From Lactarius indigo (lineage: Eukaryota; Basidiomycota; Agaricomycetes; Russulales; Russulaceae), in the NCBI GenBank assembly GCA_025766275.1, contig JAFKAC010000002.1, positions 1,302,001 to 1,366,000 of the forward strand: a DNA stretch of 64,000 bases, written 5' to 3'. Made by a program: the position numbers and the translations under genes. The notes under the pieces were generated by a model. The model saw only the letters and a list, made by a program, of their open reading frames with translations. It was not told the DNA's origin and ran no database searches. This document shows, piece by piece, positions 45,273 to 57,202 of the stretch (positions within the stretch are counted from its first letter, which is position 1; the number at the start of each line of letters is the position of its first letter).

Positions 45273-46070
45273 ATGCCCTCTGCGTTCTTCTATGGTGCGC
45301 TGATGCATCCTAAGATCCTGAAGCGGGTATTGGAGAACGATGCTAGCCATCTGAAAATCTGCCCTTCCATCTTACCGGTTCGTTTTCACCCCAACCCGAT
45401 GGCGGGTACAACAAACTCGGATATGGTACTAAGCCAGCGATCTTAGGACTACATGCGGCATAAAGTCAAGGTATGGCCGTGCGTAGCGCGATCTCTACGC
45501 TATCATCGAGTCTCTCGATTGTCTCTACCTTTACTTACGCAGATTCTCCACATCAGAACGCAGATTACCCGGCAATCCTGCCTTGTGAGAAAAGCAAGGC
45601 GCTTCTAGGGCGCGAGCTCACATCAGAGGAGAGCTGTATTCGTGGCACGTTAGTGTCGGGTCTAACAGCAGAGGACGTTGCCCTCCTCGACGCGTTTGAA
45701 GGCGATGTGTGTATCCATTTTTTCATTCTTATACCGCGTTGAGGACATCAGCTTATTATTCGTTCTGGGACAGCAATACGTCCGCTTGCAGGTGTTCGTG
45801 CACCCCCTAGGGCCCTTCACGCCGATGCCAGCGGACGTCGTGACCTCCGGGGCTGTAGAAGACAGTCTGATCCCGGCCGATCCCCAGCCGCTCCCGGCTG
45901 CTAGTGAGCTGGCGCAGACCGTCCCCGCTCAGACCTATGCGTGGGGTAGGGAGGATAGCGACTTGGACAAGGAACTGTGGTCGTTTGACGAGTTCGTTCA
46001 GAAGAATGCTCAGAAGTGGATAGATCACGGGGCGGGTCCGCAGAGAAACGATGACCATAAGGAAAGTTGA
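45273..46070 (+). CDS. G1: AIG2/gamma-glutamylcyclotransferase-like protein
   Basis: Four exons, all phase 0: 45273-45377, 45447-45470, 45557-45706, 45774-46070; 191 residues. Marks of the AIG2/GGCT fold are the N-terminal AFFYGALMHPKILKRVL (substrate-loop YGxL) and the GTLVSGLTAEDVALLDAFEGD block with a conserved Glu. The aromatic YVRLQVFVHP strand follows. Members either cyclise gamma-glutamyl amines or dipeptides to 5-oxoproline, or are uncharacterised. The extended C-terminus (DSDLDKELWSFDEFVQKNAQ) is shared by all local copies. It lies 552 bp downstream of W2. All introns here are GT-AG, including the third (GAT|gtgtgt). Confidence 0.85.
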
Positions 46071-46189
46071 GAGGGTGCGGGAGAGACCCCACGGATAGAG
46101 CACCCCGGATTTCGTGACAGTCTAGACGGCTCTCTCGCTCGCGTGTGCTGAGCGTGCGTCTATTGCAAGTAGTAGACAAATATATAAAG

Positions 46190-46600
46190 TGAGATTAGCA
46201 CCACACCTGTCCAATCCCTTGCCCATCATGCCCTCCGGATCAATGGAGCGCCGCAGCGCGTGCAACCTCGGCACATTCTTACAATACGCATCCTCAACCT
46301 CAGAGACGTATCGAATGACGCATAGTTCGGGTACACTGTTGCACGCTCTACGCCCTGTACATCCTTCAGGGTAGCCGCCGGAAGACTGTCCGCGCTCTCA
46401 CGTATGCACAAGCCAATATCTCGCCTAAAGACGAATTCGACCACGAGAAGCTCAGGAGTGAAAGGAAGAAGACTCAGGAACGATAGAGGGCGGACGACAT
46501 GCTATGAGTGAACACGCTATGGTCAAGGGGCTCTGCACCAGCCACGACAGTCACATTCGGATCCAGGAGTGTGAACTGCGAGTACCCGATGAGGCGACAG
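46190..46600 (-). pseudogene. C-terminal remnant of an FAD-linked oxidase
   Basis: On the minus strand 46195-46445 encodes LPAATLKDVQGVERATVYPN, then YASFDT and, in another frame, KNVPRLHALRRSIDPEGMMG. It aligns with the end of the neighbouring oxidase (AAALEDGQDVEHAWVYPNYA; NVPRLRELRRTFDPENVMG). The frame is broken and only the last exon's worth remains, so it is a dead partial copy. Confidence 0.75.
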
Positions 46601-47013
46601 TACAGGTGAGTACTTTATTAGCAACCAATTGAAGAAATTGGATTTTCGTTCGTATAACGAGCACCAATCCAAGCACACCTCGTGAAGTGTAGCACGCGAG
46701 GGGAGACAACAAAAATAAGTGTTGGGATCCCTGACACCAGGGCCAATCAAGACACACAAGAGGGGAGGCGAGAGATGCAGGAAGGATGCCCAACAACATC
46801 AGCCAAGATACAGGTTGGCAAGCAACTCCGAGTCACGTCACCATGGCGACGCTTTGCCCCGCAAATTTAACGGCGCTTGGCCAACGCTTGATGGGAAACC
46901 AAGCGACTCCTCTTCCGTAGGAGTAAAGAGGACTTAGGATTTTGATTGAAGCAAGGAAAAACCGAGACTATTTGTATTACATAAAGAGTGAAGTGTTAGG
47001 ATCGACGACTCAT

Positions 47014-49017
47014 TCAAAATTTGAAACCTCCTGTGAGACCCATCACGTTCTCCGGATCAAAGGTGCGTCTCAACTCGCGCAACCTCGGCACATTCTGACC
47101 ATACATATCCTCCAGCGGCGTATCGAACAGCGCATAGTTCGGGTACACCCATGCGTGCTCTACGTCCTGTCCATCCTCCAGGGCAGCCGCTCGAAGATTG
47201 TTCGCGATCTCACGTTGCGCTTTGAATATTGTCTCGTCAAAACTCGAATCTGGCCAAGTGAAGGATAAGATCGAAGGGAAGTAGAGCCGGGAACGATCGG
47301 GCGGGTAGGCGGACGGCGCGCCATGGGAAAACACGGTGCTATCGAGGGGTTCGGCATCAACCGCGACGAAGACATTCGGTTCTAGGTCTGTGAGCTTCTT
47401 GCCCCAGATCTAAAAACCATGTAAACTGGCCCGCTCGATGAGCATGACATGAAAATATTCGTACCAACATCTGGTCGGCCATCGCATCGAGGAAGTTTTG
47501 CGAATAGTTGGTGACAGGGAATCCACAGAAACACCCACTGCCGGTGCTAGATAAGGGTTTTTGTCCGATACACAGTGAACAAGATACTCACCGTTTGCCA
47601 GGGGGGTCAGCGATTCCAACGGCTTTGATAAAGTCCGGAAATGATCTAATTGCTACGTCTTTATGTGGACTAGGAATGTCGAGGAACGCGTCGAACATCC
47701 CCGAGGGAGGATTGGGGTCATTATAGAATATAAGGGCGGCAGAGCTAACCTGGAAGGTACGTAAGAATCTCAGTCTCGATACTGTCAGCAATGAATGAGA
47801 CAAACCGCTCCAGCTGTGTAGACGAATGTAGTAACCAGCGCAGCTTTCGGGTCTTTGACTTTGCCAAATTCTGCAGTCGCAGCCTTCAGTGCACCTAGTT
47901 GGTCTGGTGCATATAGAATGGCGCCGCCCTGAACCCACGTAAATGACATCAGGACGGTACTTTACAAAGTCTGTCGAGGATACTGACCCATACTTGGCCC
48001 TGCGGGAACGTCTTGAACGTGAATTTTGTTACAATTCCCTGAAGATAGTTTTAGCCTCCCAATGCGAAGGACCATGAGCAACGCACGAAGTTGTTCCCAC
48101 CACCCTGCCAGGAAAGTCAACCAAGGGAACCAACAAGAGTTGTTGTTTTCACTCACCCTAAGTGCAAACCACAGATCGTCGTCAGCTTCTGTTACCGTTT
48201 TGACGGTGCCATCCGGCAGCACAAGCTCATACGCAACGACGTTGTCGAGGGCGAGTCCATACTGACTAGTCTGGAAGGAATAGCCTGAAATAATCCAGAT
48301 GAATATTGATGGTAACCAGAAGCAGTCGTCACCTACCACCGCTAAGAGTGAGTCCACCAACACCGACACCAGGAATCCTTCCACCAATCACGTTCACCCC
48401 ATATGGGGCCAGCCGTTCAAAAACGTCGTCCCATGCAAGGCTGGGCCCAAGTTCGACGGTCTGAGCTTCCTTGTTGACATTGAATGCATTGAAACGGGCG
48501 AGAGAAATCTGGACCCCGCTAGTGGAGGAAAAGCCAGGGTTTCCGGTATGGCCACCACCCTTCACGCCAAATGGAGTGCGGGACTTGCCCAGAATTTGCA
48601 ACTGTCGCTAGTGGTCAGTCACGGTCCACTGTGGTATGGGAGCCACGTACGATTAGGCCGATATCCTGAGCAGTACCAGGTACAACAGAGCAAGCAGATT
48701 CATCAGAGCTCGAGGATAACGCATGTTTGTTAGAGGAGACATATCCATCCGAGGCTATTCAGGGTCAGCGTGCCGAAGAGTAGGCACCCACAACACAATG
48801 AATGGTGCTTACAAGGGAAAAATACTCGGGACTCGTTCGATATAGCGTAGGAGATTTGATAGCAGACGGCTTGGACGTTGGATTGGGGAGCATGCAAGGT
48901 TTGATCAGGAAAACGGACGAAATTTTGCTGAAGGGAAAGATCCTCGTCGGAAACGCCAGTTGCAAGGGAGCCAGAGATGAGAGAGAAGGCGGCGAATGTA
49001 AGGAGAACAGAACGCAT
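47014..49017 (-). CDS. Secreted FAD-linked oxidase, PCMH/BBE-like
   Basis: Berberine-bridge-like flavoprotein oxidase, probably secreted, of the fungal carbohydrate/alcohol oxidase type. MRSVLLTFAAFSLISGSLATG (start 49017) is a signal peptide. Spliced order: FPSSDGYVSSNK, CSVVPGTAQDIGLI, LQILGKSRTPFGVKGGGHTG (FAD-binding PCMH, His for covalent flavin), GVNVIGGRIPGVGVGGLTLS, SQYGLALDNVVAYELVLPDG, GGGNNFGIVTKFTFKTFPQG, ALIFYNDPNPPSGMFDAFL, NYSQNFLDAMADQML|IWGKKL, EPNVFVAVDAEPLDSTVFSH, and the family end DPENVMGLTGGFKF. I could splice about ten exons without any frame break, in contrast to the genes at 26-35 kb. The substrate is unknown. A dead C-terminal copy lies just downstream. Confidence 0.88.
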
Positions 49018-51477
49018 GGTGTCCGGCGCGGTCCACACGGATGGCAGTCACTTGCGGCCGTCCCGGACATACTTTTATACTATACTAGTCGAGCGCCAAG
49101 GGACCCGAACATGTAGAACACGTTTTTCCTATCAACACGGGAGCGCAACTCGGACACTACTCGGACCCGATGAGCTGCGAATGAATCGGAGCTGTATTCA
49201 TATCAATGAAGTATTGTAGCGAGGAGGCTCACCTGTACTGGTCGCGTTATCAAGCGTCCTACATAAGCGCAGCCGGTCTACAGTAACCATGAATTGCACC
49301 CAAAAAAGGTTTCAATAGTTCCTTCCCGGTTCGGTACACCGCTCTTAATCACGTGCACAAAGCAAAGGGTCCTAGAAAAAGACGTACTGCTACTGTAAGT
49401 GGCACTTTAATAATACGCCTTCTCCCTGTACTCAAACAAAATACCGCTTCACATCCCCACCCACGATAGGAGCGGCTTTGCGATACTTCAAGCTTCAAGT
49501 GTCGAATATACCGGGGCGCAGTTCACGCCATCCGAGTCGACTGGCCGTTCCAGGCCGTTCACACGAATCCTGCCTTGATGCTGACTTGATGTCTTGGTCG
49601 GTCTTATGCCAGTTCTCGCCCGACCTGCACCGAATCTACAGCCGGACCTCTTACTGTACTGTGACAATACACTAGCGTGCATGGAAAACAAGAATGAACT
49701 GCTTCAATTCCGACTGCGCACTGGCATTACTCGCTTGGCTTAGCCGACCTGAGCGGCTAAGCCACACTTCCGGTCCCCCGGCACCATGGCCCAGCGCTCA
49801 GCGCTCATCATCAATTATCTAATCATCTGATCCCCTACTAGGCTAATCCCCTCCCGATTTGATCACGTCTGTTCCACTGCCCTTCGTGCCCGTGTCGCCA
49901 ACGATGAGCACGGTCCCTCCAAAGACGCAAAAGCACCTGAATAAGTAATATTTATCGTTTACACAATTTATTTTATCTTTTTCGCTGGTCAATAAGTTAG
50001 AACTCATGAGAAAACTGTTAGGAAAACTCGCACCTTTCCGTGACTGTTGTCCTGGTCACATCTGAAACAGTCATGAGGTTCCATTGTCAGCTGTCCGTTC
50101 TCCCCGGTCTAGATCCCCCCCACAGTTTGTGTCTCCGAAGTGGGCTATCCTCCATGCGGCGGGCCATCCCCTAATGCCTGTCCCCTCCGTCGGGGGGTTT
50201 TGTTCAAAGTTCGACTGTCTCACTAATTCAGTTGGTCACTACTGGTGCACGTTCGTTTCACGCGTAGGTGTCACCACCGCGTCTCTTCCCTGTAATTTTC
50301 GTACCCTCCCACTCGACCTCGCCTTCACATCATCGGCTTCTCTTATGTCTTCGGCGTCTCGCCGGCCACATTTGGGCTCGCATATCACACCCAATATGTC
50401 ATTTTTTTCTTATTCGTATAACTTATCTCCGTCCCTGCTTTCTTGGCACCGCTTCGACGATCTCTTTGGCAGGGTCCAGCGTCCTTGGTCGTGTCTCAGG
50501 AGGGTAGAGAACATGTATGTCGTTTCTTTATCAATACATTATGTTCCCCGGAGGCTGACGTTTACAATAGTCCTTAATATTCCTTGCTCATACTTTCGCC
50601 TTTGTCGTTTGCCACTCGGCTCTCCCATACTCATTGTAGCTAGTGGACGCCTGCGAGTTTCTGAATAACATAACCAGCCATGGTAATCCTGTTTTTAGGG
50701 TGTGTGCTAGCTCCGTGTCTGTGCGTGTGTTTGCCATGAGGTCGCAAGGTATCAATCAAGTGGAGGTATTCTCGCCGTTGAATCAGGACCCGGCACCACC
50801 ACCGCTGCTACATTGGTTTACCCTCATCTCTGTATATTGATTCCTTATCTGCAGTCCCGGCCTCTCTGATAGACCATACCACCTACATGGCACAAGTGTT
50901 AGGGCCAACGGAGCTGTCGGTCTTCCTATAATGAGGGTGAACCAACACCTTCCCTGCCGTGTGATTCCCACCCAGTTCGTCGCATCACCAGTCGCTCACT
51001 CCCCACAGCTCGGGATGATGAAACTCGGGCTTGTCCTCAAGTTTTAACCACCTCGACATGAATAACAAGGACATCACTACAATTGTAATGGATCATTTTG
51101 ATCCCTCCGTCTATAGTATCAGGTATGTCCGTTCTCCATGTTATTCATAACTGAATTGTTTATGGCATTAGTGTTTCTGTCAGTCGACAACGGAAAGTAT
51201 GGAGGCTGTCAAGCACCCGAGAGCAACATCACTCGGGTTGAATCTATTGTGGCTGTTGATGCCGCCAAGGAACATAACCTAATTGTGGGGCCACGACAAT
51301 AAGGAAGGGACTACTCATGGAAAAGGACATTCATGTCCCAAGGTCTGTCCCGCGCCATGATACACATATGTGGACCTGTCAAATATACTCATAAATTTGG
51401 AAAGGCCTGTTGCTGATTACCTTGACATGATAGAGCCTAGACTGCTGTTCAAGCAAGGCGGTACCAAAGGTTTAACT
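49018..51477. other. Large spacer upstream of the FAD oxidase
   Basis: No gene I can name. An open frame of 194 codons at 50084-50668 (plus) has no AUG start and no recognisable domain. At 51180-51290 a short stretch (VDNGKYGGCQAPESNITRVE) looks protein-like but isolated. The rest shows nothing. Confidence 0.4.
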
Positions 51478-51946
51478 TGGCACTTCTGGGGCGTGGAGCC
51501 CACATAAGAGGAGAATAGTATCCGTGGTATGCTGGTGTCAGGTCTAACAGTAGAGGACGTTGCTCTCCTTCAACGCGTTGTGTGTATCTTACTCTTTTCG
51601 TTCTTATACCTCGTCGAGGACATCAGCTTATCATTCTTTTCGGAGACAGCAATACTGTCCGCTCGCAGGTGTTCGTGCACCCTCTAGGGCTCCTTGCGCC
51701 GAATTCCGGTGGACACCACGACTTCCAGGGCTGTAGAGGACAGCCAGATCCTGGCAGATCTCCCGCCGCTCCCGGCTGCTAGTGAGCTGGAGCAGGCCGT
51801 CCTAGCTCAGACATACGCGCGGGGTCGGGCAGATAGCGACGGATGAGGAACTGTGGCCGTTCGACAAACTCATTCAGAAAAATGCATGGAAGTGGGTAGA
51901 TCACGGGGCGGGTCTGCAGAGAAACGATGATTATGAGAAAAGTTGA
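51478..51946 (+). pseudogene. G2: truncated AIG2-like remnant
   Basis: Matches exons 3 and 4 of the G genes (GGCACTTCTGGGGCGTGGAG, then GTTCGTGCACCCTCTAGGG). It lacks exons 1 and 2, including YGTLMHP. Exon 4 is frame-broken: ATAGCGACGGATGAGGAACTG has lost bases relative to ATAGCGACTTGGACAAGGAACTG. No start. Confidence 0.8.
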
Positions 51947-52329
51947 AAGGGTGCGGGAGCCACGGAGAGACCATCCCAGATGTCGTGTCAGTCTATGATA
52001 GACGGCTCTCTCGCTCGCGTATGCTGAGCGTGCGTCTATTGCAAGTAGACAAACATACATAGCGACGTTAGCACCACACTCGCTCAACCTGTTCGGTTTT
52101 GGTATGTTCCGGCATCCGAACCAGACACTAGCTTTGGCTCTGTTTGCTCGATCATCGTCTCCTTCCTCTTTCGATTCCAGTCAACTCGCATTTCGCTCCG
52201 TGGTCCGATTGATCACACTCATTCAGAACCCCAACACGCCTTGCTAGCCGGTCACATCAAACACAATTGGCAAAGCTAGCCAGTGATACGGTAGCCTGGG
52301 AACACCTGTTTACTTCCTTCCCAGTTATT

Positions 52330-53082
52330 ATGAGTTCCGCGTTCTTCTATGGCACGCTGATGCATCCCGAGGTCCTGAAATGGGTATTGGACAACGATGC
52401 CAGCCATCTGAAGATCTGCCCTTCCATTTTATTGGTTCGTCTCCATTCCACCTCGATGGCGGGCCTGCTCGACACGATACTAAGTGGCCCTAGGACTATA
52501 CGCGGCATAAAGTAAAGGTATGGCTAGTGCGTGGCACGAATCTCCCCGTTACCAATAGTCTCCACCTTTACTCACTCAAGTTCTTCACCTTAGCACGCAG
52601 ATGTCCCAGCAATCCTACCTTGTGAGCGAAGCAAGGCACTTCTGGGGCGCGAGCTCACATCAGAGGAGAATAGTGTCCGTGGTACGCTAGTTTCTGGTCT
52701 AACGGCTGAGGACATTTCCCTCCTCGACGCGTTTGAAGGCGAGGCGCGTATCTGACTCTATACTACGTCGAAAGCACACTTATTATTGTTTCGGGGACAG
52801 TACTACGTCCGCTCGCAGGTGCTCGTGCACCCCCTAGGGCCCTTTGCGCCGGTTCCAGTGGTCACGACCTCCGGGGCTGTAGAGGACAGCCTGATCCCGG
52901 CCGACCTCCCGCCGCCCCCGACTGCTAGCGAGCTCGCGCAGTCCATCCCGGCTGAGACTTACGTGTGGTGTCTAGACGATAGCGACTTGGACAAGGAACT
53001 GTGGCCATTTGACGAATTTGTTCGGAAGAAGGCGTGGAAGCAGGTAGATTACGGAACGGGCCCACGGGATCACGGCTCATGA
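52330..53082 (+). CDS. G3: AIG2/gamma-glutamylcyclotransferase-like protein
   Basis: Exons 52330-52434, 52494-52517, 52594-52743 and 52801-53082; 186 residues. It carries AFFYGTLMHPEVLKWVL, DYTRHKVK, GTLVSGLTAEDISLLDAFEG and YYVRSQVLVHPLGPFAPVP, with no internal stop once spliced. The third intron must start with GC (GAG|gcgcgt) to keep the frame that G1 and G6 keep with a GT donor. The C-terminus is shorter than in G1 and G5. The upstream 5' region (52100-52320) resembles those of the other copies. Confidence 0.8.
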
Positions 53083-54001
53083 GGGCTCGGATATGGGAGA
53101 GTCCGCCGAAGCAATACAGAATAGGCTGCTCCGTGGACACCTGAAAAGACTGGGCAGACACGGACTGGTTCGGAAACGCTGAGGGAGCCGCCGACTGTAT
53201 CATGAATGCCGGGCATGTTACGCGGACTGATGAAGATGAACACAGACTGGCGGGGACGCGGACACTCGGGGAAGTGCCGGCTGGTACAGGAAGGCCTGAC
53301 ATATGCTAACAAGATCGCAATCAGTGGGCAGGATGACTCTGCACTCAGAATTGCTGAGACTACTGGAGAATCGGGTCTTCGTTGGTGGACTCGGAGGTTT
53401 TCCGCGAATTCTCGTGGGCGCCGCGGATGCGCGGCTTTCAAATAACTATCAGCGGCGCTTGAGAACGATTCAATGACTTGGCTTCTTCTTGTTCTTGGTC
53501 GTGTGCGAGTTGCGGGGTGACGCGTGACGTTTGGACCAACAACACCACACTTCCTCTGGCAGCGCTGACGACCTCATGGAGAGAAGCAGTAGTTGATTGA
53601 CTTCCTGAGACCTTGGCATCCTGGTGGGACTGTGTCGTCTCCATTGATACGCAACACGATCAGTTATCATGTCATGATTTCATTCCTTTTAGACGTTCTG
53701 CTCCACTTCGACTCATAATGACTTGTGACTCGCAATGACTTGTAGTAGTGATGACTCGTACTGTACGATAGTGCACCCTGCGACATTAGAAGTACTTAAT
53801 GACGATGAGCTACGACCAAGAGCCAATCTCCTGTATTCAATTAGTGGATACTATACTCATCCCTTTCACTTTCGGATCGACTCCCTTTAGTCCTGTGGAT
53901 CGCCGCTCTGTGATCCGGTTGATCGCATTCGCATTTTGAGCCGAACAAACCTCGGCAGGCCTTGCTGGCCATCAATCATCTTATTCCCAACCATCGTAAC
54001 G
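53083..54001. other. G3-G4 spacer
   Basis: No gene. 53520-53690 resembles the region upstream of G1 (45050-45190). 53700-53765 is a GACT/GACTTG-rich stretch. The rest, including 53083-53440, is unrecognised. Confidence 0.45.
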
Positions 54002-54749
54002 ATGACCTCCGCGTTCTTCTATGGTACGCTGATGCACCCCAAGATCCTGAAGCGGGTACTGGGGAACGATGCCAGCCACCTGAAGATCTGCCCTTCTATC
54101 TTATTGGTTTGTCCCCACCCCAACCTGATGGCAGGCAGACCCGACATGGTACTAAGTGAGCGATCTTAGAACTACACCCGGCATAAAGTCAAGGTATGGT
54201 CTCTACGCTATCATCGAGTCTCAATGCGTACGATCTCTACCTTTACTCACGCAGCACATCAGAACGCCGATTTCCCAGCAATCCTACCTTGCGAGCGAAG
54301 TAAGGCACTTCTGGGGCGCGAGCTCACATCAGAGGAGAACTGCGTCCGCGGTACGCTCGTGTCGGGCCTAACGGCAGAGGACATTGCCCTTCTCGACGTG
54401 TTCGAGGGGAAGGCGAGTATCTGACTTTTCGTTCTTGCACCGCATTGAAGGCATCCGCTTATGATTCTTTCGGGGACAGTACTATGTCCGCTTGCAAGTG
54501 CTCGTGCACCCTCTAGGGCCATTCGCGCCGATTCCGGTGGACACCACGACCTCCGGGGCTGTAGAAGACAGCTCGATCCTGGCAGATCTCCCGCCGCTCC
54601 CGGCTGCTGGTGAGCTGGAGAAGGCCATCCCAGCTCAGACATACGTGTGGTGTCTGAAAGATAGCTACCTGAACATGGAGCTGTGGTCGTTTGACGAGTT
54701 CGTTGAGAAGAATGCCTGGAAGTGGATAGATCACGAAGTGGACCCATAG
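54002..54749 (+). CDS. G4: AIG2/gamma-glutamylcyclotransferase-like protein
   Basis: Exons 54002-54106, 54170-54193, 54263-54412 and 54480-54749; 182 residues. It has AFFYGTLMHPKILKRVLGND, NYTRHKVK, GTLVSGLTAEDIALLDVFEG, YYVRLQVLVHPLGPFAPIP and ELWSFDEFVEKNAWKWIDH. As in G3, intron 3 needs a GC donor (AAG|gcgagt). The reading frame is otherwise clean and the key YGTL and FEG motifs are present. Confidence 0.8.
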
Positions 54750-55428
54750 GGAAACGGGGACCATGATTCATGAGGACACATGAGAAATCTTCAGAGCAAT
54801 ATATAGTAGTCTGCTTCGTCAATCCTGGGAAGTGTCAAACTGTTCGAAGAGGTTTCTGCCGAGTTGGCGTTGACTAGGTGGTTTGTATTGTATAACTCTC
54901 GTTTTTCGCTATCGACAGGCGAGAAGGAAGCATACAGATGAAGCTCATGCTCGCGATCCAGTAAGAGTCTGCCCCATCTGTACCGACTGCAGGTTGCAGC
55001 ACAGGAATGTCAGGTGAGGTAATGGTTTAGATTGTGGGCAAAGGCGCGCATTTATTGGGCGCACTATAATCAATAGCTTTTGGAGGAAGCGAGGATGAGG
55101 AAGAGAGTGAAGCCGAAAAGGGGGGGAGGATGGGGACGAAATCTGCCACCAGAGAAGAAGAGGTGGGAAACGGTAAAGAGAAAGGCAAAGAATACGCCCA
55201 GGTGCACGTGACTGCATGATAAGCCACCACCGTGACTAGCTAACGCGCCGACCAAGAGCCGATCTCAGTATTCAACTTCAACTGCAGCGAAAACTATACT
55301 CACCCTTTTCTCTTTCGAAGCAATTCACATCTGTCCTATGAATTACACCGCTTGATCGCATTTGCTTTCGAACCGCACGAACCAAGCATTTGCCGACCGT
55401 TAATCATCTTATTCCAACCATCGTAGCC
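54750..55428. other. G4-G5 spacer
   Basis: No gene recognised. 55240-55425 resembles the leader of G4 (CCGACCAAGAGCC, then GCATTTG and the AATCATCTTATTCC block before the ATG). Confidence 0.45.
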
Positions 55429-56238
55429 ATGACCTCCGCGTTCTTCTATGGCACGCTGATGCACCCCGAGGTCCTGAAGCGGGTATTGGAGAACAATGCG
55501 AGCCACTTGAAGGTCTGCCCTTCCGTCTTATTGGTTCGTCTCTATCCCGACCCGTGGATGGCGCACCCGACATGATACTAAGTGAGCGATCTTAGGACTA
55601 CACCCGGCATAAAGTCAAGGTATGGCCAGTGTGCGGGCGGGTCTTCGCGCCATCGTCGAGTCTCTCAATCGTCTCTGCCTTTACTCACACATATTCTCCA
55701 TACCAGAATGCAGATGTCCCAGCGATCCTACCTTATGAGCGAAGCAAGGCACTTCTGGGGCGCGAGCTCACATCAGAGGAGAACGGCGTCCGTGGTACGC
55801 TGGTTTCCGGTCTAACAGCAGAGGACATTTCCCTCCTCGACGCATTTGAAGGCGAGGCGCGTATCTGACTTTTTGTTCTTATACTGTGTTGAGGACATGC
55901 ACTTATTGTTGTTTCGGGGACAGCACTACGTCCGCTTGCAAGTGCTCGTGCACCCTCTAGGGCCCTTCGCGTCGGTTCCGGTGGATACCACGGCCTCCGG
56001 GGCTGTAGACAGCCCAATCCTAGCAGATCTCCCGCCGCTCCCGACTACTAGCAAGCTGGCGCAGGCCGTCCCCGCTCAGACCTATGTGTGGTGTCTAAGA
56101 GATATTTACCTGGATAAGGAACTGTGGTCGTTTGACGAGTTCGTTCGGAAAAATGCATGGAAGTTCATAAATCACGGGGGCGGACCCGCAGGGAAACGAC
56201 GATCAAAAGGAAAGTCGAGAGGGCGCAGGAGGGGCTAG
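55429..56238 (+). CDS. G5: AIG2/gamma-glutamylcyclotransferase-like protein
   Basis: Exons 55429-55533, 55596-55619, 55707-55856 and 55924-56238; 197 residues. It has AFFYGTLMHPEVLKRVLENN, DYTRHKVK, GTLVSGLTAEDISLLDAFEG and HYVRLQVLVHPLGPFASVP. The C-terminal end is basic (KRRSKGKSRGRRRG) because the frame runs a little past the usual stop. Intron 3 again has a GC donor (GAG|gcgcgt). It is followed by a dead copy of the OTU1 3' end, as G6 is followed by OTU1 itself. Confidence 0.8.
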
Positions 56239-56339
56239 GCGGAGCGATCGCCCCAGACGTCGTGACAACCTAGCCGGTTCTCTCGCTTGTGCTGAACGCA
56301 CGTCCGTTGCATCTAGACATTCGCACAATTCCGTTGGAA

Positions 56340-56690
56340 TAGAAGATATCTTACAACTGTAAATTTTTAAACTTAATGCGTCCGGCCTTTGACGTATGCG
56401 CCTCGCCCCCACCAGTACACCACATAGCAGATGACTTGCTCAAGGACAACGTATATACGAGATGATGGTACCTCACATCTCGGATCAAGCGTTGTGGGGT
56501 TCGTGTATACCCGTTTCGCCCGCAACTTCTCCGCGAGCACATACAACGCATCGATCACGCGCTCCCTCAGTGCCGATCCAGGTCAGAGGCACGTCACAAA
56601 AATTCTGGGGCGTAGCGCCATCATAACGGAGCCGCGTATATGAGCGCATCTTGACATGGATGCCAGCGATCTCGGTGACTAGGGCCACAG
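56340..56690 (-). pseudogene. Dead C-terminal copy of OTU1
   Basis: On the minus strand it encodes VTEIAGIHVKMRSYTRLRYD, FCDVPLTWIGTEG, then in another frame IDALYVLAEKLRAKRVYTN, PTTLDPRCEV, and in a third AHTSKAGRIKF. These match OTU1 IASID...GIHYDA, FCVSVVPSIGAEG, LDALSALATKLRAKRAYTN, FDLKCEV and AHASETGHVKF. The catalytic Cys exon is absent, and two shifts break the rest. Confidence 0.8.
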
Positions 56691-57202
56691 CACTTAACTT
56701 AATTGATGTTGTTGGTATTAGTCTCTTTCCTTCTGGTCCGAGAGTCGATTTTTTGAAGGTGCTGTGCCCACTTTTGGTTAGCAAATACGCAAACCATACA
56801 GCCGAAAGAGAGAATGGGGTCAACCGGTGATACCGGTGATGCTTTTATTCCGGTCTTCGGAGCTCCGAGTCTAAGCGCGCGTAAAGACTGTAATCGAAGG
56901 CAAGACACGAATCCGTTTCTCGTTATCGATTCTGGCAACATCGCCCGCCCGTATCTACCACCCGTACGGGCCCCAGCGTTTGACTGAACAGAGAAACATG
57001 TCATATAGCTAAACGCAGGTCGGGTGCAATCAGTCCTGACATCCTGGCGCTCTGATCTGTAAGCGGAGGCGTCAATCTGTCGCCCATGACAGGTTGATAG
57101 ATTGCCGATCCCCCGAGACGTTGATAACGCGGAAGAAGAGGTTCCTTGTTTAATTTTTGTGGCCCTGTTGATATCAATCCTTCACATACTCTCACCTACG
57201 AC
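56691..57202. other. 5' flank of W3
   Basis: No gene. 57010-57202 resembles the 5' flanks of W1 and W2 (CTGATC[TC]GTAAGCGGAGGCGTCAAT). The remainder is unrecognised. Confidence 0.45.

Noticed and set aside
50084..50668. 194-codon open frame
   Set aside because: Starts without AUG, Ser/Pro/Leu-biased, no recognisable domain and no splice support. Treated as chance.
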